This document shows positions 35,466-43,425 of a stretch of 48,709 nt of DNA, piece after piece. The stretch spans positions 1 to 48,709 of the forward strand of contig NZ_LZIJ01000110.1 in the NCBI RefSeq assembly GCF_001667115.1. Reading direction: 5' to 3'. Source of the stretch: Mycobacterium sp. 852002-51163_SCH5372311. GTDB taxonomy: Bacteria > Actinomycetota > Actinomycetes > Mycobacteriales > Mycobacteriaceae. Under the pieces are notes generated by a model. That model was not told where the DNA came from, did not search any database, and worked only from the letters and a program-made list of their open reading frames with translations. Within the stretch, counting starts at the first letter, position 1. The number at the start of each line of letters is the position of its first letter. The translations under genes and the position numbers were made by a program.

Positions 35466-36356
35466 TCAGCTCCGCCGCCCTGCGCCACCGAGTTCGGCGC
35501 GCAGCGGTCCGAGCGTTGACGGCTGCACCAACACATGGATTTTCGTGATTCGGCAGTCGTCTATCGCCAAGGCCAGAACGCCGACAAGTTTGCGCTTGAC
35601 GAATGCCAGCACCGCGGTTTCACCGCACACCGGCTGGGTCACCAGAACATGTCCGGGTTGACCCCAGAAGTGCAGAATGTTTCGGCCGACGCGTTCGGCG
35701 CCGACGACGACAATGCCACTGCGAGCATCGATTTCACCCGAAACATCCGCGTCCAGCACCTCGAGCAGCGCGTCCAAGTCCCCATTTGAACACGCATCGA
35801 TGAATGCTCTCGTGACGACCTGGTGCTGGACTGGTTCCACTCCGGGTGACCTGACGCGGGATTCGTTGATCTTGCGCCGAGCCCGATGCGCCAACTGCCG
35901 GCAGGTAGGCGCCCGGCTGCCAACTGTCGCTGCGATCGTGTCGTAGGGCACCTGGAAAATGTCGTGCAGCACGAATGCCACCCGCTCTGCGGGGCTGAGG
36001 CGTTCGAGCATGATGAGCAGAGCCAACCGGACCTCGTCGTCGAGGGTCACCCGGTCAGCGGGATCGATTGATGACGCGCTTCGGTGGCCAAATTGCTGCT
36101 CGCCCATGTCATGCGGGCGTTCGCGACGCGACGAGGCCGACTTGATGTGATCTAGACACAGCCGGCTGGTCACCACGATCAGCCAGCCACGTTCGTCATT
36201 GATATCGCCAATTGGCGCCTGCAACAGGCGAAAGAACGCCTCCTGCACCACATCTTCGGCCGCCCCGATGTCGCCGAGCATACGAAATGCGAGGTCCACC
36301 AGATACGCACGATGCGCGCGCCACGCATCAGTTACCTGATCGTACTGAGGATTCAT
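35466..36356 (-). CDS. sigI: ECF sigma factor SigI with SnoaL-like C-terminal domain
   Basis: 296 residues. Region 2: A-W-R-A-H-R-A-Y-L-V-D-L-A-F-R-M-L-G-D-I-G-A-A-E-D-V-V-Q-E-A-F; region 4: L-S-P-A-E-R-V-A-F-V-L-H-D-I-F-Q-V-P-Y-D-T-I-A-A-T-V-G; then a ~110-residue SnoaL/NTF2-like domain (V-V-T-R-A-F-I-D-A-C-S-N-G-D-L-D-A-L-L-E-V-L onward) that tunes activity in place of an anti-sigma factor. It matches M. tuberculosis SigI closely, and the gene lies by Rv1190-like and fadD36 as there. ATG 36356 (M-N-P-Q-Y-D) is chosen because the promoter covers the longer frame to 36407. Probably autoregulated. Confidence 0.92.
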   Translation of the reverse strand: MNPQYDQVTDAWRAHRAYLVDLAFRMLGDIGAAEDVVQEAFFRLLQAPIGDINDERGWLIVVTSRLCLDHIKSASSRRERPHDMGEQQFGHRSASSIDPADRVTLDDEVRLALLIMLERLSPAERVAFVLHDIFQVPYDTIAATVGSRAPTCRQLAHRARRKINESRVRSPGVEPVQHQVVTRAFIDACSNGDLDALLEVLDADVSGEIDARSGIVVVGAERVGRNILHFWGQPGHVLVTQPVCGETAVLAFVKRKLVGVLALAIDDCRITKIHVLVQPSTLGPLRAELGGAGRRS

Positions 36357-36366
36357 GAAGCTAAAG

Positions 36367-36393
36367 GACGCGATAGCCCAGCGGAATGTGACA
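36367..36393 (-). promoter_or_regulatory. ECF41-type promoter of sigI
   Basis: On the minus strand TGTCACA (36393-36387), 16 bases, CGTC (36370-36367), then the sigI ATG eleven bases on. TGTCACA/CGTC is the consensus described for ECF41 sigma factors, so SigI probably transcribes its own gene. Confidence 0.65.
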
Positions 36394-36409
36394 CGCGGTT
36401 GTCGCATTC

Positions 36410-36436
36410 AGTCACATTTCGTTGCGCTGTGCCGTC
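36410..36436 (+). promoter_or_regulatory. ECF41-type promoter of the decarboxylase-family gene
   Basis: AGTCACA (36410-36416), 16 bases, CGTC (36433-36436): the same elements and identical spacing as the sigI promoter, in the other direction. Only the first base of the -35 differs. It lies 47 bases before the ATG at 36484. Confidence 0.65.
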
Positions 36437-36483
36437 CTTCCAGTCTTGTACGCATACCGTCCGACCCGGGAGAAGTGAGAAAA

Positions 36484-37029
36484 ATGAGCCGGATACCCAC
36501 ACACACCGTCGACGATGCCCCGCCGGCTTGCCGCCCTCTGCTCGAAAACGTCATCCAGTTCTCGCCGACGGGACGGCCGCTCAATCTGCACGGCCAGATG
36601 GCCCACTCCCCCGCGGTGCTTGTCGCGTACACGTCACTGCGGACGGCGGCCGCCGAACATGGGACCGTCGGACCGCAGCTGTCTGCAGCGCTGATGCTGG
36701 CAGCGGCCAGCGCGGTCGGCAACGACTATGTCGTCGCGATCACCAGCCGGCTGGCACAGCTCGCGGGGTGGAACGACGAGCAGATTGTTGCGCTGTGCGC
36801 GGGCACCGCGACGACCGACGCAAAGGTCGACGCGATCGCCGGCCTGGTCAGAGAGGCAACCGCCCACGCCGGGAAGGTGAGCGATGCTACCTGGAGCAGC
36901 GCAATCGACGCCGGCTGGAACGACGAACAGCTCACGGAGGCCTTCACCTATCTCGGTCTCGCAGTGTTCACCGCGTACTTCCTCAACTACGCGCAAACCG
37001 ATCTCGATGTGCCGGTGGAGCCCCGCTAA
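36484..37029 (+). CDS. Carboxymuconolactone decarboxylase/AhpD-like protein
   Basis: 181 residues from ATG 36484, preceded by GGGAGAAG. The fold pattern L-N-L-H-G-Q-M-A-H-S-P-A-V-L-V-A-Y, A-L-M-L-A-A-A-S-A-V-G-N-D-Y-V-V-A-I-T-S-R, D-A-K-V-D-A-I-A-G-L-V-R-E, and W-N-D-E-Q-L-T-E-A-F-T-Y-L-G is that of CMD/AhpD alkyl-hydroperoxidase helices. The usual C-x-x-C pair is missing: the place reads G-N-D-Y-V-V. ECF41 sigma genes are typically neighboured by carboxymuconolactone decarboxylase, oxidoreductase or epimerase genes, and this gene diverges from sigI with a matching promoter, making it the likely SigI target. A longer frame to 36355 would run through both promoters. Confidence 0.88.
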   Translation: MSRIPTHTVDDAPPACRPLLENVIQFSPTGRPLNLHGQMAHSPAVLVAYTSLRTAAAEHGTVGPQLSAALMLAAASAVGNDYVVAITSRLAQLAGWNDEQIVALCAGTATTDAKVDAIAGLVREATAHAGKVSDATWSSAIDAGWNDEQLTEAFTYLGLAVFTAYFLNYAQTDLDVPVEPR

Positions 37030-37080
37030 GGTGGTGATCCGCGGCGCCCGGCGTGACAAAGCTGCTGGCGATCGCCACTA
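37030..37080. repeat. Diverged copy of the 57-bp repeat in a second convergent junction
   Basis: GGTGGTGATCCGC, a C-G-C-C-C-G-G-C core and GCGATCGCCACTA align with the repeat unit at 29029-29141. As there, its end CACTA provides the TAG stop of the minus-strand gene (CoA transferase), and the element starts one base after the stop of the plus-strand gene. It occupies the whole intergenic space. Confidence 0.55.
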
Positions 37081-39369
37081 TGCGTTGAGCACGCGCTCGC
37101 CGATGACCCGCTGCTCACGCAGGACGCCGACCTCGTCGTCGGAAAGACCCAGACCGCGCAGGATCTCGTCGTTGTGCTGGCCGAGGGTGGGCGGGGCCGT
37201 GCGATGGTGTCGCGGCGGGCCGGGGCTGATGCGGAATGGCCACCCGGGGTAACGGCGCGCTCCGGTGACCGGGTGTTCGAATTCCTCGTAGAACCCGCGG
37301 GCATCGAGCTGCTCGATGTCATACATCTGATCGGACTTGACCAGTTGCTCGGCCGGAATACCTTGTGCCCGTAGGGTTTTGATGATTACGTCGGGAGGCT
37401 GCGTGCGGGTCCAGCCGGCGACCAGCTGGTCGAACACATCGTGGTCAATCAGCTCGTCGTCGGGTAGCGACAGCGCGACCCAGCAATCTTCGACGCTGGT
37501 CGGATAGACGCCCTGCAGGCAGCCGCGCCGGCGGTTGCCCGCCCGCGGCGGGACGACACCGGTCAACGAGTACTCGATCACCGGTTCGGCGGCCAGGCAG
37601 GCAGCGACCTCGATCTGCGCGATCTCGATCAATTGCCCCTCACCGGTGCGGCTGCGGTGCTCGAGCGCGGCGAGCAATGCGATGGCAGCGTGCACGCCGA
37701 CGACGGGATCCGCCGGCCCTTGCAGGTTGCACGGCGGACCGTCGGGGTAGCCGGTTGCCGCCGACATGCCCGACGTCTGCTCGATGTTCAGCGCCCATCC
37801 GACGTAGTCGCGCCACGGGCCGTGCAGCCCGAATCCGGGCATCCGCACGGCAATCACGTCGGGCTTCAGCGATACCAGCGAGTCGTAATCCAGCCCGAAC
37901 TGCTCGACCACCCGCGGCGAAAAGTTCTCTACGACAACGTCGGCGTGCGCGGCCAACTGGCGGGCGATCTCACGGCCGCGCTGCGACGTCAGGTCGAGCG
38001 TGAGATCGCGCTTGTTCAGGTTGGTGGCCTGCCAGAGCGCACTGCGTTCGTACCAGTCGTCACCCTCGAAAGGAAATGCGCCCGAGTAGCGGTGCCCGTC
38101 GGGTCGCTGGATGGACTCGACCTTGACGATGTCGGCACCGAACGCCCCGAGGTAGCAGGTCAGATACGCACCCGCCCAAAATGTGGACAGGTCCAACACC
38201 CGAAGTCCCGCGAACGGCAGTGAACCTGCTGTGGGACGGAGTGATTCGCTTGGGCAGGTCCACGACGCCGGCGGCGTTCCGAGGGCGGGCGCCGGACTAG
38301 GCTGTGCCACCGGGGTTTTGGAGCACCGGAACGGTGCTCCGGGGCGTTTGAAGCCCGCCTGCTTTACGAAGAACCCGCGCTCGGCGTACTGCGGGCACGT
38401 CAGCACCGTGGCACCGTCGTTGACCGGCGCCGCGGGAATGCGCATCGCCTGGCTGAGCTCCACGATTTCTGCGACGGTCCGCTCGGCCAGCAGGGGTTCG
38501 GCCTTGGCGAAGAACTCGGCACGCTCCGGTCCGCCCAGCATGATGGCGATCTGATGCTCGCCGAACTCGGGCAGTCCGAGCATCGCGCACACGTCGAGCC
38601 AGTGCTGTCCGGTGAGGCAGTTGATGCCCACCCATCCGTCGGCGGCGCGGACGACGCCGAGCATGGGCGCCGAACGACGGTTGGGCGGCAGGCCGAGGCT
38701 TCGCATCCGCTCAGCCATCAGCATTGGATACGGCAGCGTCGACAGCAGCGACTCCATTTCGGAAACGTCGATCTCTCTTACCATCTCGGCCGACGGCAGC
38801 CGCAGCGCGGTCAGCGCGCCCAGCGCACCGTAGGCACCCGCGATGTACTCGGTGATACGGGCCCCGGCCTGCACCGGCGGACGGTCTGGATCTCGGTCAC
38901 TGATCCAGCCCGCCGCCCCCTGCAGGGTCAGCGGTGTGGCCGGCCGGTGACGCCAGGGTCCGCACTGGCCGAACGCAGAAATGCGCAGCAGCACCAGGTT
39001 TGGGTTGAGTGCGTGCAGCACGTCACGATCCAGTCCCCAGCGTTCCAGCGTTCCGGGCGGTTGATTCTCGATCAGTAAGTGCGCTCCGGCGATGAGGTGA
39101 CGAGCGGCCGCGATGCCGTCGGGCTCTGACAGATTGATTGTGGCGCTGCGCTTTCCGGCGTTGAGGTATTCGAACAACCCGCCTCGTTCCGGATCCGAAG
39201 GGCCCGCGGGACTCAACGGAAAGGGCCCCCATCGCCGCAGCGGGTCTCCCCCGGGGGGCTCTACCTTGATGACCTCGGCACCGAGGTCGACGAAAAGCTT
39301 TGCGGCGTAGGGACCCGAGATCTCGGAAGCGATTTCGACGACGTGGAGCCCGGAGAGGGGTCCTGTCAC
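37078..39369 (-). CDS. Two-domain CaiB/BaiF (class III) CoA transferase
   Basis: 763 residues, two full CoA-transferase domains in tandem (about 1-350 and 385-763) joined by a Pro/Ser-rich linker. Both start with the family motif (L-S-G-L-H-V-V-E-I-A and F-A-G-L-R-V-L-D-L-S) and contain V-I-K-V-E-P-P / I-V-K-V-E-S and L-N-K-R. The catalytic Asp of formyl-CoA transferase type I-D-V-S is present in domain 1 (D201) but is Glu in domain 2 (E582, L-I-E-I-A-Q). Such proteins move CoA between acids without ATP. GTG 39369 lies in a GTGA overlap with the aldehyde dehydrogenase, so acid produced there could be converted to its CoA thioester. Confidence 0.9.
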   Translation of the reverse strand: MTGPLSGLHVVEIASEISGPYAAKLFVDLGAEVIKVEPPGGDPLRRWGPFPLSPAGPSDPERGGLFEYLNAGKRSATINLSEPDGIAAARHLIAGAHLLIENQPPGTLERWGLDRDVLHALNPNLVLLRISAFGQCGPWRHRPATPLTLQGAAGWISDRDPDRPPVQAGARITEYIAGAYGALGALTALRLPSAEMVREIDVSEMESLLSTLPYPMLMAERMRSLGLPPNRRSAPMLGVVRAADGWVGINCLTGQHWLDVCAMLGLPEFGEHQIAIMLGGPERAEFFAKAEPLLAERTVAEIVELSQAMRIPAAPVNDGATVLTCPQYAERGFFVKQAGFKRPGAPFRCSKTPVAQPSPAPALGTPPASWTCPSESLRPTAGSLPFAGLRVLDLSTFWAGAYLTCYLGAFGADIVKVESIQRPDGHRYSGAFPFEGDDWYERSALWQATNLNKRDLTLDLTSQRGREIARQLAAHADVVVENFSPRVVEQFGLDYDSLVSLKPDVIAVRMPGFGLHGPWRDYVGWALNIEQTSGMSAATGYPDGPPCNLQGPADPVVGVHAAIALLAALEHRSRTGEGQLIEIAQIEVAACLAAEPVIEYSLTGVVPPRAGNRRRGCLQGVYPTSVEDCWVALSLPDDELIDHDVFDQLVAGWTRTQPPDVIIKTLRAQGIPAEQLVKSDQMYDIEQLDARGFYEEFEHPVTGARRYPGWPFRISPGPPRHHRTAPPTLGQHNDEILRGLGLSDDEVGVLREQRVIGERVLNA

Positions 39370-40841
39370 GCGGGAACCCCGATGGCCTTCTTCTCCATGT
39401 ACTGGTGCAGCCCGCCGATGCCTCCGCCCTCGCGACCCAGCCCGCTCAGCTTGAATCCGCCGAAGGGCGCGTCGCCGGGGCCGACGCCGTTGACCGCGAT
39501 CTGGCCGGTGCGGATGCGTCGGGCCACCCCGACGGCGCGGTCGGTATCGGTCCCCCACACAGCACCGGAAAGCCCATACCGCGAGTTGTTCGCTATCGCG
39601 ACAGCGTCGTCGTCGTCGCGGTAGCGCAGCACCGTCAACACCGGTCCGAACACTTCTTCCTGGGCTATCGTCGAATCCTGGTCCACATCGGTGAGAATCG
39701 TTGGCTCGAAATAGAATCCGACGTCCAGGCCGGCCGGCCGGCCGCCGCCGGTCACCAGGTTCGCTCCCTCGCTGAGGGCGCCGTCGACGTGCGCCTGAAC
39801 TCGCTCCCGCTGCGCCGCGCTGATCAGCGGCCCCATCTGCACGTCGGGATCGGTGGGGTCGCCTACCTTCACTTGGCGGGCCAGCGCGACGAGCCGGTCG
39901 ACGACGTCGTCGTGCAGCGAGTCGGGAACAAGCAAGCGGCTGTGCAGGATGCAGGCCTGGCCGGCATGCATGGAACAACAGTCGAACAGCATCTGCTGCA
40001 ACATCTCGTCGGTGACCACCGTGTCGTCGAGGATGATGCTCGCCGACTTACCGCCTAGCTCCAGCAGGATCCGCTTCAGGCTGTCGCCCGCCGCAGCCAT
40101 GACCTGGCGGCCCACCGCCGAACTGCCGGTAAAGCTGATCATGTCGATGCGCGGATCCGTGGTGAGCAGCTTGGCGGCCTCGACGCCGGACGGCGTGACG
40201 ACGTTGACCACGCCCGGCGGGATGTCGGTGTGCTCGTCGATGAGCCTGGCGAGCGCGAGTCCGGCCAGCGGCGTCAGCGGTGAGGGTTTCAGGACGACCG
40301 TATTGCCTGCTGCCAGAGCATTATTCAGCTTCATGACGTTCAGGCAGTGCGGGAAATTCCACGGCGTCAGGATCGATACGACGCCGAGCGGCTCGTGGCG
40401 CAGCAAGGTCCTCCCCGCGCCGATCCCAGTGACCTCCTGGTCGGTCAGCTGCGTGGCGAGCTGGGCTGCATGCATGGACATGAATGCGGCACCGTCGATT
40501 TGCATGATCCGCTCGTTCGCGGTGCAGCCCCACTCCACCTGCGAGAGCGCCGCGAACTCGTCGGCGTGTTTCATCAACGCGTCACCGAGCTGGTTGAGGC
40601 ACGCGGCGCGCTCCTGATGGCTCATGGCGCCCCACGGACCGCTGTCGAAGGCCCGTCGCGCGGCGCCTATCGCCTCAGCGACCTGGCCGACACTCGCTTC
40701 CGGCGCGGTGGCGATCGCCTGTTCAGTGGCCGGCGAAATGTCGTCGTAGCGACCGTCCTCCGGCTCGACCCAGCGCCCGTCGATGTAGAGCTGGTAGGTG
40801 TCGACAAATTTCGAAGGTACTGCAATTGCTTGCTCGGTCAT
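39366..40841 (-). CDS. NAD(P)-dependent aldehyde dehydrogenase
   Basis: 491 residues, ATG preceded by GTGAGGTAG. Classical ALDH: T-P-W-N-F-P at 159-164 with the active-site Asn, K-P-S cofactor Lys, F-T-G-S-S-A-V-G glycine motif, E261 in L-E-L-G-G-K-S and catalytic C297 in G-Q-A-C. It oxidises an aldehyde to the acid. Coupled to the CoA transferase and divergent from the P450 operon across 195 bases, it probably handles the aldehyde formed when the P450 oxidises a terminal methyl group. Two palindromes in the shared intergenic region may coordinate both directions. Confidence 0.92.
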   Translation of the reverse strand: MTEQAIAVPSKFVDTYQLYIDGRWVEPEDGRYDDISPATEQAIATAPEASVGQVAEAIGAARRAFDSGPWGAMSHQERAACLNQLGDALMKHADEFAALSQVEWGCTANERIMQIDGAAFMSMHAAQLATQLTDQEVTGIGAGRTLLRHEPLGVVSILTPWNFPHCLNVMKLNNALAAGNTVVLKPSPLTPLAGLALARLIDEHTDIPPGVVNVVTPSGVEAAKLLTTDPRIDMISFTGSSAVGRQVMAAAGDSLKRILLELGGKSASIILDDTVVTDEMLQQMLFDCCSMHAGQACILHSRLLVPDSLHDDVVDRLVALARQVKVGDPTDPDVQMGPLISAAQRERVQAHVDGALSEGANLVTGGGRPAGLDVGFYFEPTILTDVDQDSTIAQEEVFGPVLTVLRYRDDDDAVAIANNSRYGLSGAVWGTDTDRAVGVARRIRTGQIAVNGVGPGDAPFGGFKLSGLGREGGGIGGLHQYMEKKAIGVPA

Positions 40842-40876
40842 CTGCTACCTCACCAACATCAGTCATTTAAACATTT

Positions 40877-40886
40877 GGTGTACACC
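40877..40886. promoter_or_regulatory. Palindrome GGTGTACACC near the aldehyde dehydrogenase promoter
   Basis: A perfect 10-base palindrome 36 bases upstream of the aldehyde dehydrogenase ATG, next to an A/T-rich stretch (TTTAAACATTT) that would hold the -10 region. Possible regulator site. Confidence 0.3.
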
Positions 40887-40992
40887 TGCTGGACGACGAC
40901 GTCAATCGCCGACGACGTGAATTCCCCGCGATATCAAGATGTTGTGCCTGTATTGACAGTTGGGGCCAGCTCAGAGTAGACACAGTTTGCAG

Positions 40993-41013
40993 GACAGATT
41001 GACCCAATCTGTC
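40993..41013. promoter_or_regulatory. Operator-like inverted repeat upstream of the P450 operon
   Basis: GACAGATTG-ACC-CAATCTGTC is a perfect 9-base inverted repeat with a 3-base centre, 24 bases before the P450 start. Its size and symmetry suit a TetR dimer, and a TetR gene closes this operon (47482-48099). Confidence 0.5.
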
Positions 41014-41036
41014 GGATCATCGCGAGGGGGCCGCCC

Positions 41037-42212
41037 GTGCGCACGCCATTTCCGCTGCACTCCCCCGATTTCTACGCCGGCGACCCCTACCCCGCGTACC
41101 GCGAGCTGCGCGCCACCGAGCCGGTGTGCTGGAACGACGTCACCAACTTCTGGGCACTGCTGAAGTACGAGGACATCCGCTTCGTGTCGAGCAGTCCGGC
41201 CCTGTTCTCCTCGACCAAGGGCATCACCATCCCGGACCCGGCGCTGCCCAACCCGGTGCAGGAGGGCGCCCTGATCTTCACCGATCCGCCGCGGCACCGG
41301 CAGATGCGCAAGCTGATCAACTCGGGCTTCACCCGGCGCCGGGTGGCCGTACTGGAACCCAAAATCCGTGAGATCGTGCGGGGCGTCCTGGACGGCGTCG
41401 AACCCGATTCGGTGCACGAGTTCGCCGAAGAGATCGCGGCTCCGCTGCCGACCCGCATGATCGCCGAGCTGATCGGCGCGCCACCCGATGACTGGGAGCA
41501 GTTCCGGGCTTGGTCGGATGCGGCCACCGGCACAGCCGACCCCGAGATCGAGCTGGAGCCTTTGGTGGCGGCCGGCCAGCTCTTCGAGTACTTCCAGAAA
41601 CTGATCGCCGCCCGCCGTGCCGAGCCACGCGACGACTTGCTATCGGTATTGGCCGAGGCTGAGATCGACGAGCACAGGCTCACCGACGAGGACCTGCTCA
41701 ACTTCGCGTTTCTGCTGCTGGTGGCCGGCAACGAGACCACCCGCAACTTGATCGCGCTGGGCACACTGGCCCTTATCGCACATCCCGACCAGTGCCGCCT
41801 GCTGGTCGACGACCCCGCGCTGATCCCCGGCGCCGTCGAGGAAATGCTGCGGTGGAACAGCCCGGTGGTCCACATGGCCCGTACCGCGACTGCCGACGTC
41901 GAGATCCGCGGGCAGCTGATCCGCGCCGGTGACGTGGTGGTGATGCTGTACGGCTCGGCCAACCGGGACGAGGAGATATTCGGTCCCGACGCCGAAGAGT
42001 TCAAGGTGACCCGTCATCCCAACCCGCACATCGCGTTCGGATGCGGCGAACATTCCTGCGTCGGAGCGCAATTGGCGCGTCTGGAGGCGACGGTGTTGTT
42101 CGAGGAATTGCTGCGCCGCTTCCCCAAGCTTGAGCTCGTCGGTGGGGTGGACCGGATGCGGGCCACCATGGTTCCCGGGGTGAAGCGCATGCCGGTACGG
42201 CTGGGGAGCTGA
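41037..42212 (+). CDS. Cytochrome P450 (CYP125/CYP142-like)
   Basis: 391 residues, GTG start after GCGAGGGGG. I-helix V-A-G-N-E-T-T-R with the oxygen-activating Thr, E-x-x-R in E-E-M-L-R, and heme loop F-G-C-G-E-H-S-C-V-G with axial C341. Short, soluble actinobacterial type. As first gene of an operon built like the cholesterol igr set, it is likely to hydroxylate a terminal methyl of a lipid side chain; I cannot name the CYP family with certainty. It needs ferredoxin and reductase partners, none of which are encoded here. FadE follows after three bases. Confidence 0.92.
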   Translation: MRTPFPLHSPDFYAGDPYPAYRELRATEPVCWNDVTNFWALLKYEDIRFVSSSPALFSSTKGITIPDPALPNPVQEGALIFTDPPRHRQMRKLINSGFTRRRVAVLEPKIREIVRGVLDGVEPDSVHEFAEEIAAPLPTRMIAELIGAPPDDWEQFRAWSDAATGTADPEIELEPLVAAGQLFEYFQKLIAARRAEPRDDLLSVLAEAEIDEHRLTDEDLLNFAFLLLVAGNETTRNLIALGTLALIAHPDQCRLLVDDPALIPGAVEEMLRWNSPVVHMARTATADVEIRGQLIRAGDVVVMLYGSANRDEEIFGPDAEEFKVTRHPNPHIAFGCGEHSCVGAQLARLEATVLFEELLRRFPKLELVGGVDRMRATMVPGVKRMPVRLGS

Positions 42213-42215
42213 GGC

Positions 42216-43403
42216 ATGCACCTCGAATACACGCCCGAACAGGAGCAGTTGCGCGCCGAGATCCGAGCCACGCTCGAGCAGGTGATGACGCCGGAGCGCA
42301 TCGCCGCGATCAGCGATCGCATCGAAGGTGGTCCCGAGGTGCGCGAATGCGTACGCGCGCTGGCAGCGGCCGACCTGCTCGGTGTCGGGTGGCCGAAAGA
42401 GTATGGCGGACGCGGATTCTCGGCGATCGAACAGTTCATCTTCGCTGAAGAGGCGCGACGGGTCAACGCACCGATACCGCTGGTGACGCTCAATACTGTC
42501 GGGCCGACCCTCATGCAATACGGTTCCGAAGAGCAGAAGCAGAAGTTTCTGCCGGCGATTCTGGACGGCAGCGTGGAGTTCGCGATCGGTTACTCCGAGC
42601 CGGAGGCGGGCAGCGATTTGGCGTCGCTACGCACCACTGCGGTTAGAGATGGTGACGAGTACGTGATCAATGGCCAGAAGATGTTCACCAGCGGCGCCGC
42701 CTATGCCGACTACATCTGGCTGGCTGCCCGCACCGATCCGAACGTCAAGAAGCACAAGGGGATTTCCATCTTCATCGTGCCGACGACGTCGCCCGGGTTC
42801 TCCTGGCGGCCGCTGCACACCATGCCGGGCATCTCCACGTTCTACACCTTCTACGACGACGTGCGGGTTCCGGCCAGTGCGATCGTGGCCGGCGAGAACC
42901 TCGGATGGCAGCTGATCACCACGCAGCTGAACTTCGAGCGAGCCGCCCTGGGCAATCTCGGCGCACTCGAGCCGCTGTTCGAGAAGACACTGCAGTGGGC
43001 TACCACCACCGAGTTGGATGGCGGGCGCGTCATCGACCAGCCCTGGGTGCAGCTGGCGCTGGCCCGGGTCGAGGCGCAGGTGGCCGCGTACAAGCTGGTG
43101 AACGTTCGGGTGAACGCGGCGATGACGAAAGGCATGCTCAACATGGGGGAGGCGTCGGCCGCCAAGGTGTTCGGCACCGAGCTGACCCAGCAGGTGGCGC
43201 GCGAACTGCTGGAAGTGCTCGACGGCAACGGAATACGCCGCGGCACCGAAGCTCCCCTACGCGGCGCGCTCGAATCCGCTTACCGGATGGCGGTGATCAA
43301 CACCTTCGGCGGCGGCGCAAACGAACTTCAGCGCGACATCATCGCGATGGCGGGTTTGCTCATGCCGCGAGCACCTCGTGATCTTCGGACCGCAAAAGCA
43401 TGA
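42216..43403 (+). CDS. Acyl-CoA dehydrogenase, FadE28/FadE29-type subunit
   Basis: 395 residues. FAD/acyl-CoA dehydrogenase fold: Y-S-E-P-E-A-G-S-D-L-A-S-L (the Y-x-E-P-x-A-G-S-D signature), G-Q-K-M-F-T-S-G-A, D-V-R-V-P, F-E-R-A-A-L and the C-terminal G-G-G-A-N-E-L-Q-R-D-I-I-A-M. It is paired with the shorter dehydrogenase at 44379. In steroid catabolism such pairs form alpha2beta2 heterotetramers (FadE28-FadE29) where only one half-site has the catalytic base; the two here probably do the same. It would introduce the 2,3-double bond in a branched acyl-CoA. Confidence 0.9.
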   Translation: MHLEYTPEQEQLRAEIRATLEQVMTPERIAAISDRIEGGPEVRECVRALAAADLLGVGWPKEYGGRGFSAIEQFIFAEEARRVNAPIPLVTLNTVGPTLMQYGSEEQKQKFLPAILDGSVEFAIGYSEPEAGSDLASLRTTAVRDGDEYVINGQKMFTSGAAYADYIWLAARTDPNVKKHKGISIFIVPTTSPGFSWRPLHTMPGISTFYTFYDDVRVPASAIVAGENLGWQLITTQLNFERAALGNLGALEPLFEKTLQWATTTELDGGRVIDQPWVQLALARVEAQVAAYKLVNVRVNAAMTKGMLNMGEASAAKVFGTELTQQVARELLEVLDGNGIRRGTEAPLRGALESAYRMAVINTFGGGANELQRDIIAMAGLLMPRAPRDLRTAKA

Positions 43404-43425
43404 TCCTTCAGGAGGAAAGTGACAG

